DNA from: Alphaproteobacteria bacterium
GTDB taxonomy: Bacteria > Pseudomonadota > Alphaproteobacteria > Micropepsales > Micropepsaceae
Direction: 5' to 3'
Length of the DNA: 64,000 nucleotides
NCBI GenBank assembly: GCA_024236055.1
Contig: JACKLF010000002.1
Location: forward strand, 558,001-622,000
The position numbers and the translations under genes are program-made. The notes below the pieces were generated by a model. The model did not search any database, was not told the origin of the DNA, and was given only the letters and a program-made list of their open reading frames with translations. Positions 34,282 through 43,047 of the stretch are shown in pieces (position 1 is the first letter of the stretch; every line of letters begins with the position of its first letter).

Positions 34282-35510
34282 GCGCCATCCAGCGTGTAAA
34301 GATGGAAGCCGCCATAAATGGACGAGCGGTCGCGCGCATTCAGTTCGCGGCTGCGCGCTTCGTGATAGGTCCAGCGCGACAGGATGGCGTCCGGCACCCG
34401 GCCCGGCAGCAGCCGTTCGTCGGCGGCGGTGCGGAAGATCACCCGCGCGCCCGGCGCGGCGGCGCGTGTGATGGCGCGCCACAATTCGGTCAGCTGGTGA
34501 TCGTTCATCCAGTCCTGTGCGTCCAGCAGCACCACCGCATGCACCGTGGCGCGCGGCTGGCCCGACAGATAGTCGGTCATCGAGTCGTGGCGCACATCGA
34601 CCCGTCCGGCGCGCGCGCGCACCATGTCGAAATTGTGCGCCTCCAGATAGGGCGGCAGCGCGGCATCATCGCCGCCATAACCGCGGCCGAAGGCCTGGCG
34701 GGCGAAGTAATTGTCTTTCAGCGCGAAACCGCAGGCCAGCTTTTCCACCCGCTGGCGCAGCACCTCGTGCATGGCGCTGCCGCCGGCCAGCGCTTCATAT
34801 TGCGCCGGGGGAATGCCCAGGCCGTAAAGCGAGGCGGGATGCGACAGGATCCAGCGCAGCAGCGGCTTGTCGAAGGCCGGCGCAATCACCTGGTCGAACA
34901 GGCGGCGCTGTTCCTCAAGCGTCTGGGCGCGCGCGAGCGCACCGGCATTGACGCCCATCACCTTGCCCAGCAGATGCGCCGCGCCGATGAACTGGCCCAA
35001 AAGGCCGGTGCGATAGAAGCCCCGCGCGAAGGCGCCGATGCGGCGGCGCCCGAACATGTCGCGCGCCTGCCAGTAGCGGCGGGACGTTTCGTCCAGATTG
35101 GGCGCGACATAACGATCGTAATTGCGGATGTTGGCGGGCCGGTCGGCGCACACGAAAAAGTCGGAAAATTCATGCTGGCCCGGCAGGTGGCGCACCGCCG
35201 CCAGCTTCAGCCGGTTCAGCGCAACATGGGCATGGTTCAGGTCGACAGCGGTGATGCGGCCCGGATCGGCGGTCAGATAGGACAGGATATTGCAGCCGCC
35301 CGAGGCGATGGCGACCAGATTCTCGCCGGGGCGAAGCGCGAGCGCTTCCATGTCGATCACCGGGTCTTCCCAGATCTGCGGATAGACCAGGCCCTGGAAG
35401 GCGGCGGTGAACAGCCGCTCGCGGAAGGAGGGCATGGTCAGAAGACCGTTGCCATAGACCGCCCGTTCCAGCCGGACTTGCGTGGCTTGCCGGGTACCTG
35501 CTGCGGACAT
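34278..35510 (-). CDS. btaA: SAM:diacylglycerol 3-amino-3-carboxypropyltransferase
   Basis: 410-residue DUF3419-family enzyme. BtaA moves the 3-amino-3-carboxypropyl group of SAM to diacylglycerol, giving diacylglyceryl-homoserine. The N-terminal half has VYPQIWEDPVIDMEAL, the SAM-binding segment LVAIASGGCNILSYL and AVDLNHAHVALNRLKL. The C-terminal half has the second Rossmann-like segment with VHAVVLLDAQDWM. The start at 35510 lies behind GGAGG. Betaine lipids replace phospholipids in some bacteria when phosphate is scarce; I see no clear Pho box, but did not search exhaustively. Confidence 0.9.
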   Translation of the reverse strand: MSAAGTRQATQVRLERAVYGNGLLTMPSFRERLFTAAFQGLVYPQIWEDPVIDMEALALRPGENLVAIASGGCNILSYLTADPGRITAVDLNHAHVALNRLKLAAVRHLPGQHEFSDFFVCADRPANIRNYDRYVAPNLDETSRRYWQARDMFGRRRIGAFARGFYRTGLLGQFIGAAHLLGKVMGVNAGALARAQTLEEQRRLFDQVIAPAFDKPLLRWILSHPASLYGLGIPPAQYEALAGGSAMHEVLRQRVEKLACGFALKDNYFARQAFGRGYGGDDAALPPYLEAHNFDMVRARAGRVDVRHDSMTDYLSGQPRATVHAVVLLDAQDWMNDHQLTELWRAITRAAAPGARVIFRTAADERLLPGRVPDAILSRWTYHEARSRELNARDRSSIYGGFHLYTLDGA

Positions 35511-35761
35511 GATGCCTCCATCGCGCACCGGCGCCCGCAAAAGCGCTGGGGCGCGGCCGATTCTTTGCGCAATTATCTGCTTCGCATGACGCGGGGATGA
35601 CGTTTTGCCGACAGGCCCATCACAGGACCCATCACGGGGCTCATCACGGGACCTGCCCGCCGGGCTGTTCCGAAACGGGACGCGGGGATCACAAATCCGG
35701 GGGCCAGGCGGCGGCACGGCTTGTGCAGCGTCCGGCGGGACACCGTTTTTCAGGATTGCCC

Positions 35762-36151
35762 ATGGCCCGTTTTGCCACACGCCCCCTGACCATCACCCTG
35801 TGCGCAGCCCTGTTCGGCGGCGCACTTGTGGCCGCGCCCGCCGCACAGGCCGGCGGCGTGGGCGCCGGCGACGCCACGGGCGTCGGCTTTACCGGCGGCA
35901 ACAACATCAATGTGCAGGTCAATATCGACAACACCAAGGTGATCAACGCCGACTCCAACGTCGCCATCACCAAGACCTTCAACGGCGTGAATGTCGGCTA
36001 TGGCCTGGGCGGCGCCAGCGTGCTGGGTGTGATCAACCAGCGCAGCGCCGATGCCCAGTCGCTGTCGGACCAGCGTTCGGCCACCGCGCAGCAGGTCGCC
36101 AACCAGGCGCAATATATCGCCCAGGCCGTCGCGGCCTATGGCGGCTACTGA
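35762..36151 (+). CDS. Small secreted hypothetical protein
   Basis: 129-residue protein with a signal peptide (TRPLTITLCAALFGGALVAAPAAQA|GGV). The mature part starts Gly-rich, continues with an alternating Asn/Val/Ile pattern (NNINVQVNIDNTKVINAD) that suggests beta strands, and ends in a Gln/Ala-rich helix with QQVANQAQYIAQAVAAYGG. I do not recognise a family. It is divergent from btaA across about 250 bases. A hairpin terminator follows about 120 bases after the stop. Confidence 0.65.
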   Translation: MARFATRPLTITLCAALFGGALVAAPAAQAGGVGAGDATGVGFTGGNNINVQVNIDNTKVINADSNVAITKTFNGVNVGYGLGGASVLGVINQRSADAQSLSDQRSATAQQVANQAQYIAQAVAAYGGY

Positions 36152-36269
36152 GCCGGATTCGCCGCGCACATTCCTGCCCAGAACCGTTCATGTGCGGTTC
36201 ATCGCCGCTTGGTATTGTGTGAGCGTCAGTTGACGGTTTGCCCCTCCCCGTATGGCTGACAGTGCATTG

Positions 36270-36294
36270 GCCCCGCCGTTCCCCACGGCGGGGC
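36270..36294 (+). terminator. Rho-independent-type terminator
   Basis: A 10-bp stem (GCCCCGCCGT with ACGGCGGGGC) and a five-base loop are followed by TTTCGCTTTT. Orientation and position fit the end of the transcript of the small secreted protein gene. The 36152-36433 region shows no gene; an imperfect inverted repeat (GAACCG/CGGTTC) lies near 36180-36200. Confidence 0.6.
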
Positions 36295-36433
36295 TTTCGC
36301 TTTTGCGCGATCGGATTTGGCATTTCCTTGCGGCGTGAGAATTGATCGTCGCGGTGCGTGCTTTCGCCTGCCGCGCCGCCCTCCCGCCACGCGGCCACGA
36401 CGCTGACGCTGGGCCGCCGCGGGCGGACTTGGC

Positions 36434-36468
36434 ATTCAACAGCCCTCGCCTTGCGAGGGCTGTTGAAT
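36434..36468 (-). terminator. Perfect 16-bp hairpin directly after tRNA-Thr
   Basis: Bases 36434-36449 pair perfectly with 36453-36468 around a three-base loop. The stem ends at the last base of the tRNA CCA end. There is no T run on the minus strand, so it may mark transcript end or protect the precursor rather than terminate by the classic mechanism. Confidence 0.6.
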
Positions 36469-36543
36469 GGTGCCGCCTGCGTGACTCGAACACGCGACCC
36501 CATCATTACGAATGATGTGCTCTACCGGCTGAGCTAAGGCGGC
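36468..36543 (-). tRNA. tRNA-Thr (anticodon CGT)
   Basis: The minus strand folds as a complete 76-base cloverleaf. The acceptor stem is GCCGCCT/AGGCGGC with discriminator A and an encoded CCA. The D arm is GCTC...GAGC, the anticodon stem is CATCA/TGATG with loop TTCGTAA, and the T arm is GCGTG-TTCGAGT-CACGC. The anticodon CGT reads ACG, so it carries threonine. A perfect hairpin follows at once on the 3' side. Confidence 0.96.
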
Positions 36544-36549
36544 AATCCC

Positions 36550-36603
36550 GGAGCGACCGGCGACCTGGAGCAGCGAAGCTGCGCAAGGCCGTCCGGGGCG
36601 ACC
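36550..36603. repeat. GCGACCGGCGA-type short repeat, copy 1
   Basis: This 54-base stretch starts GGAGCGACCGGCGACC and ends CCGTCCGGGGCGACC. The same ends and a GGAGCAG core occur twice at 51759-51859. The ends are partly inverted (GGTCGC-type), so it can fold. It lies just upstream of tRNA-Thr. Confidence 0.5.
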
Positions 36604-36707
36604 CGTTATAAAGAGGCGGGGAAACTACTGGCCCCGCCCCCCCACTGCAACAGCCAAAACTGCCCCGGGCCGCCTTAAGGACCGGTTTCGGGCGTCTATT
36701 TGCCGCC

Positions 36708-37982
36708 CTATTTCCCGTAGGAAATCCGCCAGATCCGGCCCTTGTTGGAATCGGCGACATAAAGCGCCCCATCCGGCCCCACCGCCACGCCCACCGGGCG
36801 ATAGGCGGCCTTGCTCACATCCCGGTCGGTGGGCGCCGGGCCGGCAAAGCCGGTGGCGAAATTCACCGGCTTGCCCGCCGTCTTGCCGTGGAAAGGCACG
36901 AAGACCACGGAAAAGCCGGCATGGCCGCCCGCCGCGTCCGGCAGGCTGTTGCGCCCGCCATGCATGGCCAGGAACGCACCCTGGCGGTACTTCGCCGGGA
37001 AAGCGCTGGCGTCATAGAAGGTCAGGCCCAGCACCGCGGGGCGGCCCGGCTCGAACGCCACGACCGGCGCGGCATACTTGCCCTTGGGCGCCTGGGTCTT
37101 GCCATCGCCGCCATAGTCGGGGGCCATCAACCGCTGTTTGCGCGCCCCGTCCCAATAGGTGTAGGGCCAGCCCATGTCGGCACCCTGGACGATGCGGTGC
37201 ATCTCGTCGGCGATGTGATTGTCATCGGCCTCGCTGACCAGCTCGGGCCAGGTTTCATGCGTGCCGTCGCGGCCATGCCAGGCGCCATACAGCGCGTCGC
37301 CCGCCCGCCAGTCCATCGCGCTCATGTTGCGATAGCCGGTGGCCAGGCGCGTGCCGTCGGCCAGTGTCTGGCCCGCCTTGTTCGCATCGAAGCGCCACAC
37401 CCCGCCGCGCGTTTCCAGCAGCGGGCACGGATCAAGCCCCTTGGGCTTGGCGTCCTTGGGATTTTTCGGATCGGGGCAGTTGCTGGTGCCGCCGCCGCCA
37501 TCGATGCCGACATACAGATCGCCCTTGGTGTCGAAGGCGATGGGATGATTTGTGGCGGCCAGGCCGGTCACGATCTCTTCGGGTTCACCCGACGGCACCA
37601 GCATGTCGTCCAGCTTGTAGCGCCACACCCCGGTGCCCGAGGCGGCATAGAGCCAGCCGTCATGCACGCGGATGCCGGTGCCCTGATCGGCCTTGCCGAA
37701 ATGGGTGGACTGAAGCGGCGTGTGGTCCGGCGCCATGCGGATGGCGACAATGCCGACCGACGGCTGGTTGCGGCCATGGCGGGTGGAGACATAAATGTCG
37801 TGCCCGCGCAGCGCCATGTGGCGGATGGGGCCCAGGTCGCTGGCCACCACCTGGGCATGAAAGCCCGGCGGCAGGATCAGGCCATCTGGTTCGGTTGCCT
37901 TGGCCGGTTCGGCAGCCCAGGCATGGCCCGCGCCCAGCACAAAACCCGCCGCCAGCGCGGCCCGCGCAAATGTCCGTTTCAT
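36708..37982 (-). CDS. PQQ-dependent sugar dehydrogenase (sorbosone dehydrogenase family)
   Basis: 424-residue periplasmic protein with a signal peptide (KRTFARAALAAGFVLGAGHAWA|AEP). The mature part is a six-bladed beta-propeller: repeated LYVG.DGGGG, YGAWHGRDGTHE, ADMGWPYTYWD and VAVGPDGALYVADSNKGRIWRI segments. These match the soluble PQQ glucose/sorbosone dehydrogenase family, which oxidises aldoses or sorbosone with calcium and PQQ. The true sugar is not known. It stands alone between tRNA-Thr and xerC. Confidence 0.83.
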   Translation of the reverse strand: MKRTFARAALAAGFVLGAGHAWAAEPAKATEPDGLILPPGFHAQVVASDLGPIRHMALRGHDIYVSTRHGRNQPSVGIVAIRMAPDHTPLQSTHFGKADQGTGIRVHDGWLYAASGTGVWRYKLDDMLVPSGEPEEIVTGLAATNHPIAFDTKGDLYVGIDGGGGTSNCPDPKNPKDAKPKGLDPCPLLETRGGVWRFDANKAGQTLADGTRLATGYRNMSAMDWRAGDALYGAWHGRDGTHETWPELVSEADDNHIADEMHRIVQGADMGWPYTYWDGARKQRLMAPDYGGDGKTQAPKGKYAAPVVAFEPGRPAVLGLTFYDASAFPAKYRQGAFLAMHGGRNSLPDAAGGHAGFSVVFVPFHGKTAGKPVNFATGFAGPAPTDRDVSKAAYRPVGVAVGPDGALYVADSNKGRIWRISYGK

Positions 37983-38057
37983 GGATGTCCCCGCTGTGAA
38001 GCTCTTGTTTTGCCGGAACGCTAGTATGGGACCGGCGCAATGGCAATGTCGCCGGCC

Positions 38058-38993
38058 CTAGCCGGCCTTGCGCGCCTTGGCGGTCGCCGGCCCGCCGCGC
38101 GGATGCGCCTTCGAATAGACGTCCAGAAGCTGGCGGGTATCGATCGCGGTATAGATCTGGGTCGTGGAAAGCGAGCTGTGCCCCAGAAGCTCCTGCACGC
38201 TGCGAAGATCGCCGCCGCCCTGCAGCACATGGGTGGCAAAAGAGTGGCGCAGCGCATGGGGCGTGGCCTTTTCGGGCAGGCCCAGCGCCCCGCGCAGCTT
38301 CTGCATCAGGCCCTGCGCCTCGCGCGCGCTCATTGCATGGCCGCGCCGCGACACGAACAGCGGCGCGGATGGCGGGCCGGTGAAGGGAATCTTCGCGGCA
38401 TAGTCGTCCAGCGCCTGGGCCACCACCGGCAGCACCGGCACCGCGCGTTCCTTGCGCCCCTTGCCGATCACGCTGAGCGTTTCGCCCAACGGCACATCGC
38501 CACGCCGAAGGCCCAGCGCCTCGGAGATGCGAAGACCCGCGCCATAAAGCAGCGTGAGCAGCGCGGCGTCGCGCGCACCCAGCCAGTCGACATCATGTTC
38601 GCCCGCCTGCTGGATGGCGCGCGCCGCATCTTCCGCCGACAGCGGCCGGGGCAGGGCGCGGCGCACACGCGGCGTGCGCACCGAGCGGGCGGCGGCGTTT
38701 TCCAGCACGCCTTCGCGGGCCAGGAATTTGTAGAAGCTGCGGATGGCGGCCAGCGCCCGCTGCACCCCGCCCGCGCCAAGTCCATCGGCGCGCCGATGGG
38801 TGATGAAGGCGCGGATGTCGGCGGGGGTCAGTTTGGCCAGCGTCTTTTCGCTGACCGCTGCGCCGACATGTTCCACGGTGAAGCCCAGGAAGCGCGCCAC
38901 GTCATCGCCATAGGCGCGCAGCGTGTGGGGCGAGGCGCGGCGTTCATGCGCCAGGCTGTCCAGCCAGCGCTTGCGCAGCGCCTCCCCGCTCAT
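38058..38993 (-). CDS. xerC: Tyrosine recombinase XerC
   Basis: 311-residue site-specific recombinase. The N-terminal SAM-like core-binding domain (about 1-95) is followed by the catalytic domain with Arg in AGLRISEAL, Lys in GKGRKERAVP, HALRHSFATH (His-x-x-Arg), LGHSSLSTTQIYT (His and nucleophilic Tyr). All catalytic residues are present. With XerD it resolves chromosome dimers at dif. The ATG overlaps the stop codon of the transaldolase gene (ATGA). The gene order priA / transaldolase / xerC supports the housekeeping role rather than an integrase. Confidence 0.9.
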   Translation of the reverse strand: MSGEALRKRWLDSLAHERRASPHTLRAYGDDVARFLGFTVEHVGAAVSEKTLAKLTPADIRAFITHRRADGLGAGGVQRALAAIRSFYKFLAREGVLENAAARSVRTPRVRRALPRPLSAEDAARAIQQAGEHDVDWLGARDAALLTLLYGAGLRISEALGLRRGDVPLGETLSVIGKGRKERAVPVLPVVAQALDDYAAKIPFTGPPSAPLFVSRRGHAMSAREAQGLMQKLRGALGLPEKATPHALRHSFATHVLQGGGDLRSVQELLGHSSLSTTQIYTAIDTRQLLDVYSKAHPRGGPATAKARKAG

Positions 38994-39646
38994 CCCTTGA
39001 TGACCACGCCGCCCTTCTTGGCGTCGGCCATGAACGCGGCCAGCCCCTTGTCGGTCAGCGGATGGTTGAGAAGCGCCTTGAACACGCTGGTCGGGATGGT
39101 CGCCACATCGGCACCGGCCAGGGCGGATTCGCGCACATGCATCACATGGCGCACCGAGGCGGCCAGGATCTCGGTCTTGAAGTCGTAATTGTCGTAGATG
39201 GCGCGGATATCGTGGATCAGGCCCATGCCGTCCTCGCCGATATCGTCCACCCGCCCGATGAAGGGCGAGATGAAGCTGGCGCCGGCCTTGGCCGCCATCA
39301 TTGCCTGCACCGGCGAGAAGCACAGCGTGACATTGACCATGGTGCCCTGCTTGGACAGCGCGGCGCAGGCCTTCAGCCCGTCCCAGGTCAGCGGCACCTT
39401 GACGGCGATGTTCTTGGCGATCTTGGTGAAGACCGCCGCTTCCTTCATCATGCCGTCATAGTCGGTGGCCAGCACCTCGGCGCTGACCGCGCCGGGCACG
39501 ACCTCGCAGATTTCCTTCAGCGATTCGACATAGTCGCGGCCGGTCTTGGCGGCCAGCGAAGGATTGGTGGTCACGCCGTCCACAAGTCCGCTGGCGGCAT
39601 ATTCGCGGATTTCCGCCACATCGGCGGTATCGAGAAAGATTTTCAT
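38990..39646 (-). CDS. fsa: Transaldolase-family / fructose-6-phosphate aldolase
   Basis: 218-residue cytoplasmic TIM-barrel enzyme of the small TalC/FSA group. FLDTADVAEI and GVTTNPSL open the chain, the Schiff-base lysine is in NIAVKVPLT, and SPFIGRVDDI and TIPTSVF follow. It may act as transaldolase in the pentose phosphate pathway or as fructose-6-phosphate aldolase; the two cannot be told apart from this sequence alone. It is divergent from priA across 85 bases and translationally coupled to xerC. Confidence 0.87.
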   Translation of the reverse strand: MKIFLDTADVAEIREYAASGLVDGVTTNPSLAAKTGRDYVESLKEICEVVPGAVSAEVLATDYDGMMKEAAVFTKIAKNIAVKVPLTWDGLKACAALSKQGTMVNVTLCFSPVQAMMAAKAGASFISPFIGRVDDIGEDGMGLIHDIRAIYDNYDFKTEILAASVRHVMHVRESALAGADVATIPTSVFKALLNHPLTDKGLAAFMADAKKGGVVIKG

Positions 39647-39731
39647 GGCAGTTCCGTCGCCCTTCTGATTGACCCTGATTGACTTGATATATGGGGCAGG
39701 CCGAAGTCTACCCCATGAGGCCCCATAAACA

Positions 39732-41963
39732 ATGACACGGCTGAAACCGCGCCAGACCGGCTTTCTTGATGCCCCCGCCCTGCCCCAAAAGCAGGTGATG
39801 GGGGTGCTGTTGCCGCGGCCGCTGGCGGGCGCCTATGACTACAAGCTCCCTGCCGACTCCAACGCAGGCCGGGGCCTGCTGGTTTCGGCCCCCCTGGGCA
39901 ATCGTGAACTGCTGGGCGTGGTCTGGGGCCCCGCCGAGGGCACGGTGGGCGACAACCGGCTGAAGACAGCGGAACCGCTGGCGGGCGACCCCGCCCTGCC
40001 GCCCCGGTTGTGCGACTTCATCGACTGGGTGGCCGATTACACCCTCAATCCCCCCGGCGCGATCCTGGCCATGGCGCTGCGCAGCCGCACCGCCTTCGAG
40101 CCGGAAGTGCCCCGCACCGCCTATGTGAAGGGCGAGGTGGTGCCCGCCCGGATGTCCGAGGCGCGCGCACGCGTGCTGGACGTGGCCGGCGACGGGCTGG
40201 CGCGGTCCATTCCCGCCCTGGCCGAGGATGCCAATGTCAGCCCCGCAGTGGTGCGCGGCCTGATCCAGGCAGGCGCCCTGGCGCCCACCAACCTGCCCGA
40301 ATTTCCGCCCTTCCCCGCACCGGATGCGGACGCCGCTGCGCCCAGGCTGAATCCCGACCAGCAGCAGGCGGCCGACGCCTTGCGCACGGCAGCGACCGAC
40401 GGCGGCTTTGCCGCCTTCCTGCTGGACGGGGTGACCGGATCGGGCAAGACCGAGGTTTATTTCGAGGCGGTGGCCGCCGCCCTGAAAGCGGGCCGTCAGG
40501 CGCTGATCCTGCTGCCGGAGATCGCGCTGACGGTGCAGTTCCTGGACCGCTTCGCAGCGCGCTTTGGCGTGCGGCCTGCCGAATGGCACAGCGATCTTTC
40601 GCAGAAGGAACGGCGGCGCACCTATCGCGCGGTGATGAAGGGCGAGGCGCGGGTGGTGGTGGGCGCGCGCTCGTCTTTGTTCCTGCCCTTTCCCGAACTG
40701 GGCCTGATCGTGGTGGACGAGGAACACGAACAGGCTTTCAAGCAGCAGGACGGCGCGATCTATCACGCCCGCGACATGGCGGTGGTGCGCGCCCGTATCG
40801 AGGGCTGCCCCGTGGTGCTGGCCTCGGCCACGCCGTCGCTGGAAAGCTTCGTCAATGCGGGGGCGGGACGCTATCGCCACCTGGTGCTGAAGGGCCGTCA
40901 CGGCATCGCCGAACTGCCCGAGGTTCGGCTGATCGACATGCGCCACGAGCGCGATGGGCCAGAGGTGGAGGCGCGCGGCCAGTGGCTGTCGCCGCCCTTG
41001 CGCGCGGCGCTGGAAAAGACGCTGGGCGCGGGCGAACAGGCGATGCTGTTCCTGAACCGGCGCGGCTATGCCCCGCTGACCCTGTGCGAAGCCTGCGGCC
41101 ACAAGTTCATGTGCCCGGACTGTTCGACCTGGCTGGTGGAGCACAAATACCGCCGCCGCCTGGCCTGTCACCAGTGCGGCTATGAAATTCCCACGCCGTC
41201 CGAATGTCCCGAATGTCATGAGACCGGCACGCTGATCCCCTGCGGGCCGGGCGTGGAGCGGGTGGCCGAGGAATTCGCGCAATTCTTCCCCAACGCGCGC
41301 TATGCGATTGCTTCAAGCGACACGCTGCACGGTCCCGCCGAAACGCAGGCCGCGATCCGCGCCATGATGCGCGGCGAGATCGACGTGCTGATCGGCACCC
41401 AGATCGTGGCCAAGGGCCATCACTTTCCCGGCCTGACGCTGGTGGGCGTGGTCGATGCCGACCTGGGCGGGGCCGATGGCGATGTGCGCGCGCGCGAACG
41501 CACCTTCCAGTTGCTGCACCAGGTATCGGGCCGGGCGGGCCGCGCCGAAAAGCCGGGGCTGGTGCTGCTGCAGACCCGCAATCCGGACGATGCCGTGATG
41601 CAGGCGCTGGCGTCCGGCGACCGCGACGGTTTCTATGAGCAGGAGCGCATGTTCCGCGAGGCCGCCAAGGCGCCGCCTTTCGGCCGGCTGGTAGCGATCG
41701 TGATTTCCGGGCCCGACGGCGAACAGGTGCGCGAGGTCGCCCGCGCCCTGGGCAAGACCGCGCCCGCCGCCCATGACGTGAAAGTGTGGGGGCCAACGCC
41801 TGCTTTCTATGCCCTGCTGCGCGGGGCAACGCGCGAGCGGCTGCTGGTGCAGGCGGCGAGAACGGTGGATGTTCAGGCCTACCTGAAAGCCTGGCTGCCG
41901 CTGGTCAAGGTGCCGTCCACCGTCCGCGTCGCCGTGGATGTCGACCCGGTGAGCTTTTTCTGA
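39732..41963 (+). CDS. priA: Primosomal replication restart helicase PriA
   Basis: 743-residue superfamily 2 DNA helicase that reloads the replisome at stalled forks. The N-terminal 3'-end-binding domain (about 20-115) is followed by the helicase core with GVTGSGKTEVY (Walker A), DEEHE (motif II) and later helicase motifs (ASATPSLES; GTQIVAKGHHFPG; VSGRAGR). Eight Cys in LCEACGHKFMCPDCSTW and CHQCGYEIP...CPECHETG form two zinc sites. The length and all motifs are normal. ATG at 39732. Confidence 0.95.
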   Translation: MTRLKPRQTGFLDAPALPQKQVMGVLLPRPLAGAYDYKLPADSNAGRGLLVSAPLGNRELLGVVWGPAEGTVGDNRLKTAEPLAGDPALPPRLCDFIDWVADYTLNPPGAILAMALRSRTAFEPEVPRTAYVKGEVVPARMSEARARVLDVAGDGLARSIPALAEDANVSPAVVRGLIQAGALAPTNLPEFPPFPAPDADAAAPRLNPDQQQAADALRTAATDGGFAAFLLDGVTGSGKTEVYFEAVAAALKAGRQALILLPEIALTVQFLDRFAARFGVRPAEWHSDLSQKERRRTYRAVMKGEARVVVGARSSLFLPFPELGLIVVDEEHEQAFKQQDGAIYHARDMAVVRARIEGCPVVLASATPSLESFVNAGAGRYRHLVLKGRHGIAELPEVRLIDMRHERDGPEVEARGQWLSPPLRAALEKTLGAGEQAMLFLNRRGYAPLTLCEACGHKFMCPDCSTWLVEHKYRRRLACHQCGYEIPTPSECPECHETGTLIPCGPGVERVAEEFAQFFPNARYAIASSDTLHGPAETQAAIRAMMRGEIDVLIGTQIVAKGHHFPGLTLVGVVDADLGGADGDVRARERTFQLLHQVSGRAGRAEKPGLVLLQTRNPDDAVMQALASGDRDGFYEQERMFREAAKAPPFGRLVAIVISGPDGEQVREVARALGKTAPAAHDVKVWGPTPAFYALLRGATRERLLVQAARTVDVQAYLKAWLPLVKVPSTVRVAVDVDPVSFF

Positions 41964-41966
41964 CCC

Positions 41967-42923
41967 TCAGAACGGCGGCGGGCCAAAGCCGCCACCAAAA
42001 CCACGTCTCCCGCCGCGCGGGCGCGGCGCGCTGGATGGCGTGCCCTTGAAGCAACCGATGATGTAGGGGTACTCGCGCGTCAGCACATAGTGATAGATCG
42101 CCTGGCGCTTGCCGTTCCACATCACCTCACTGACGCGGCCATGACAGGCGTCCAGGTCGGCGTCGGTCAGTTCGCGCCCATTTGCATCATACATGGAATA
42201 GATGCCGAAGCCGTCCAGCGCATAGCCGATCAGCTGCTCCTTTTCCGTCTGGCCGGGCAGGCAGGGGCTGGGCCCGTGATAGTGATAGATGCTGCGCATC
42301 TGCGGATGACCGTTGCACAGGTCCTGCACCTCATGGGCCACCGCATCGCGCCCGCCATCGTCCAGCGCGTTGAAGATCGCCACCCCGTTCAGCGCCACCC
42401 CGACAATGCCCATCGGCACGCAGGACGGCGCCGCCGCTGCCACCGGATCGCGCGGCAGCGTAAGCGTCATGTCATAGGCGGCAATGGAATTGGGATTGCG
42501 ATCGTAGGTGAAGGCCGGATCGGAGCGGGCAATGGGAAAGTTGCCGGTCGGCGTTTTTACCGGCAGGCCGTTGCCGGTGATGATGCGTTCGACGACGCGG
42601 CCCTGACCCGCCTCGCGGATGGAGAACTGCGCCTCGGGCCATGTCACCTCGCCCTGCACATGGGGCTTTTCGGTCAGGTCCCAGGTATCGCCGTGAATCC
42701 AGTTGCCGCCATGGGCCCCGCCGCCGCGCCCCGGCCCCATGCGGCAGGCCATCTGGTAGCCGGCACGCGGCGTGTCGCTGACGCGGCCATCGCCCAGCGG
42801 CAGGTGATGAATGTCCAGAACGTCCTGTCGGGCGGACGCCGTCGCATCCTGGGCAAGCGCCGGAACAGCCACAGAAAATGAAACGAGTGATAAGGAGAGA
42901 AAAACTGGAAGGACAGCTCGCAT
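41967..42923 (-). CDS. Secreted YHYH-domain protein
   Basis: 318-residue exported protein with a signal peptide (AVLPVFLSLSLVSFSVAVPALA|QDA). The mature part has the YHYH-type pattern SIYHYHGPSPCL, followed by LIGYALDGFGIYSMYDANG and a DACHGRVSEV motif, with a Gly/Arg/Pro-rich tail. Several His, Asp and Cys could bind metal (perhaps copper). The family has no proven function. AGGAG precedes the ATG at 42923. It is convergent with priA (3 bases between stops) and sits downstream of leuC on the same strand, with about 125 bases between them. Confidence 0.78.
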   Translation of the reverse strand: MRAVLPVFLSLSLVSFSVAVPALAQDATASARQDVLDIHHLPLGDGRVSDTPRAGYQMACRMGPGRGGGAHGGNWIHGDTWDLTEKPHVQGEVTWPEAQFSIREAGQGRVVERIITGNGLPVKTPTGNFPIARSDPAFTYDRNPNSIAAYDMTLTLPRDPVAAAAPSCVPMGIVGVALNGVAIFNALDDGGRDAVAHEVQDLCNGHPQMRSIYHYHGPSPCLPGQTEKEQLIGYALDGFGIYSMYDANGRELTDADLDACHGRVSEVMWNGKRQAIYHYVLTREYPYIIGCFKGTPSSAPRPRGGRRGFGGGFGPPPF

Positions 42924-43047
42924 CGCGCATCTCCTACGCGCCAGGCAAGCGCCAAGCACGTGTCAGAGCCCTCCGGGAACTTATGGAACTGCAAACGCCC
43001 GGCCTTGGCAAGCCGGGCGTTCATGAAACATCGCTCACGCAGCTGGG

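Noticed and set aside
38058..38993. Tyrosine recombinase as a sign of an integrated element
   Set aside because: The gene is coupled to a housekeeping transaldolase and sits next to priA, and it is full-length XerC without nearby attachment repeats or phage genes.
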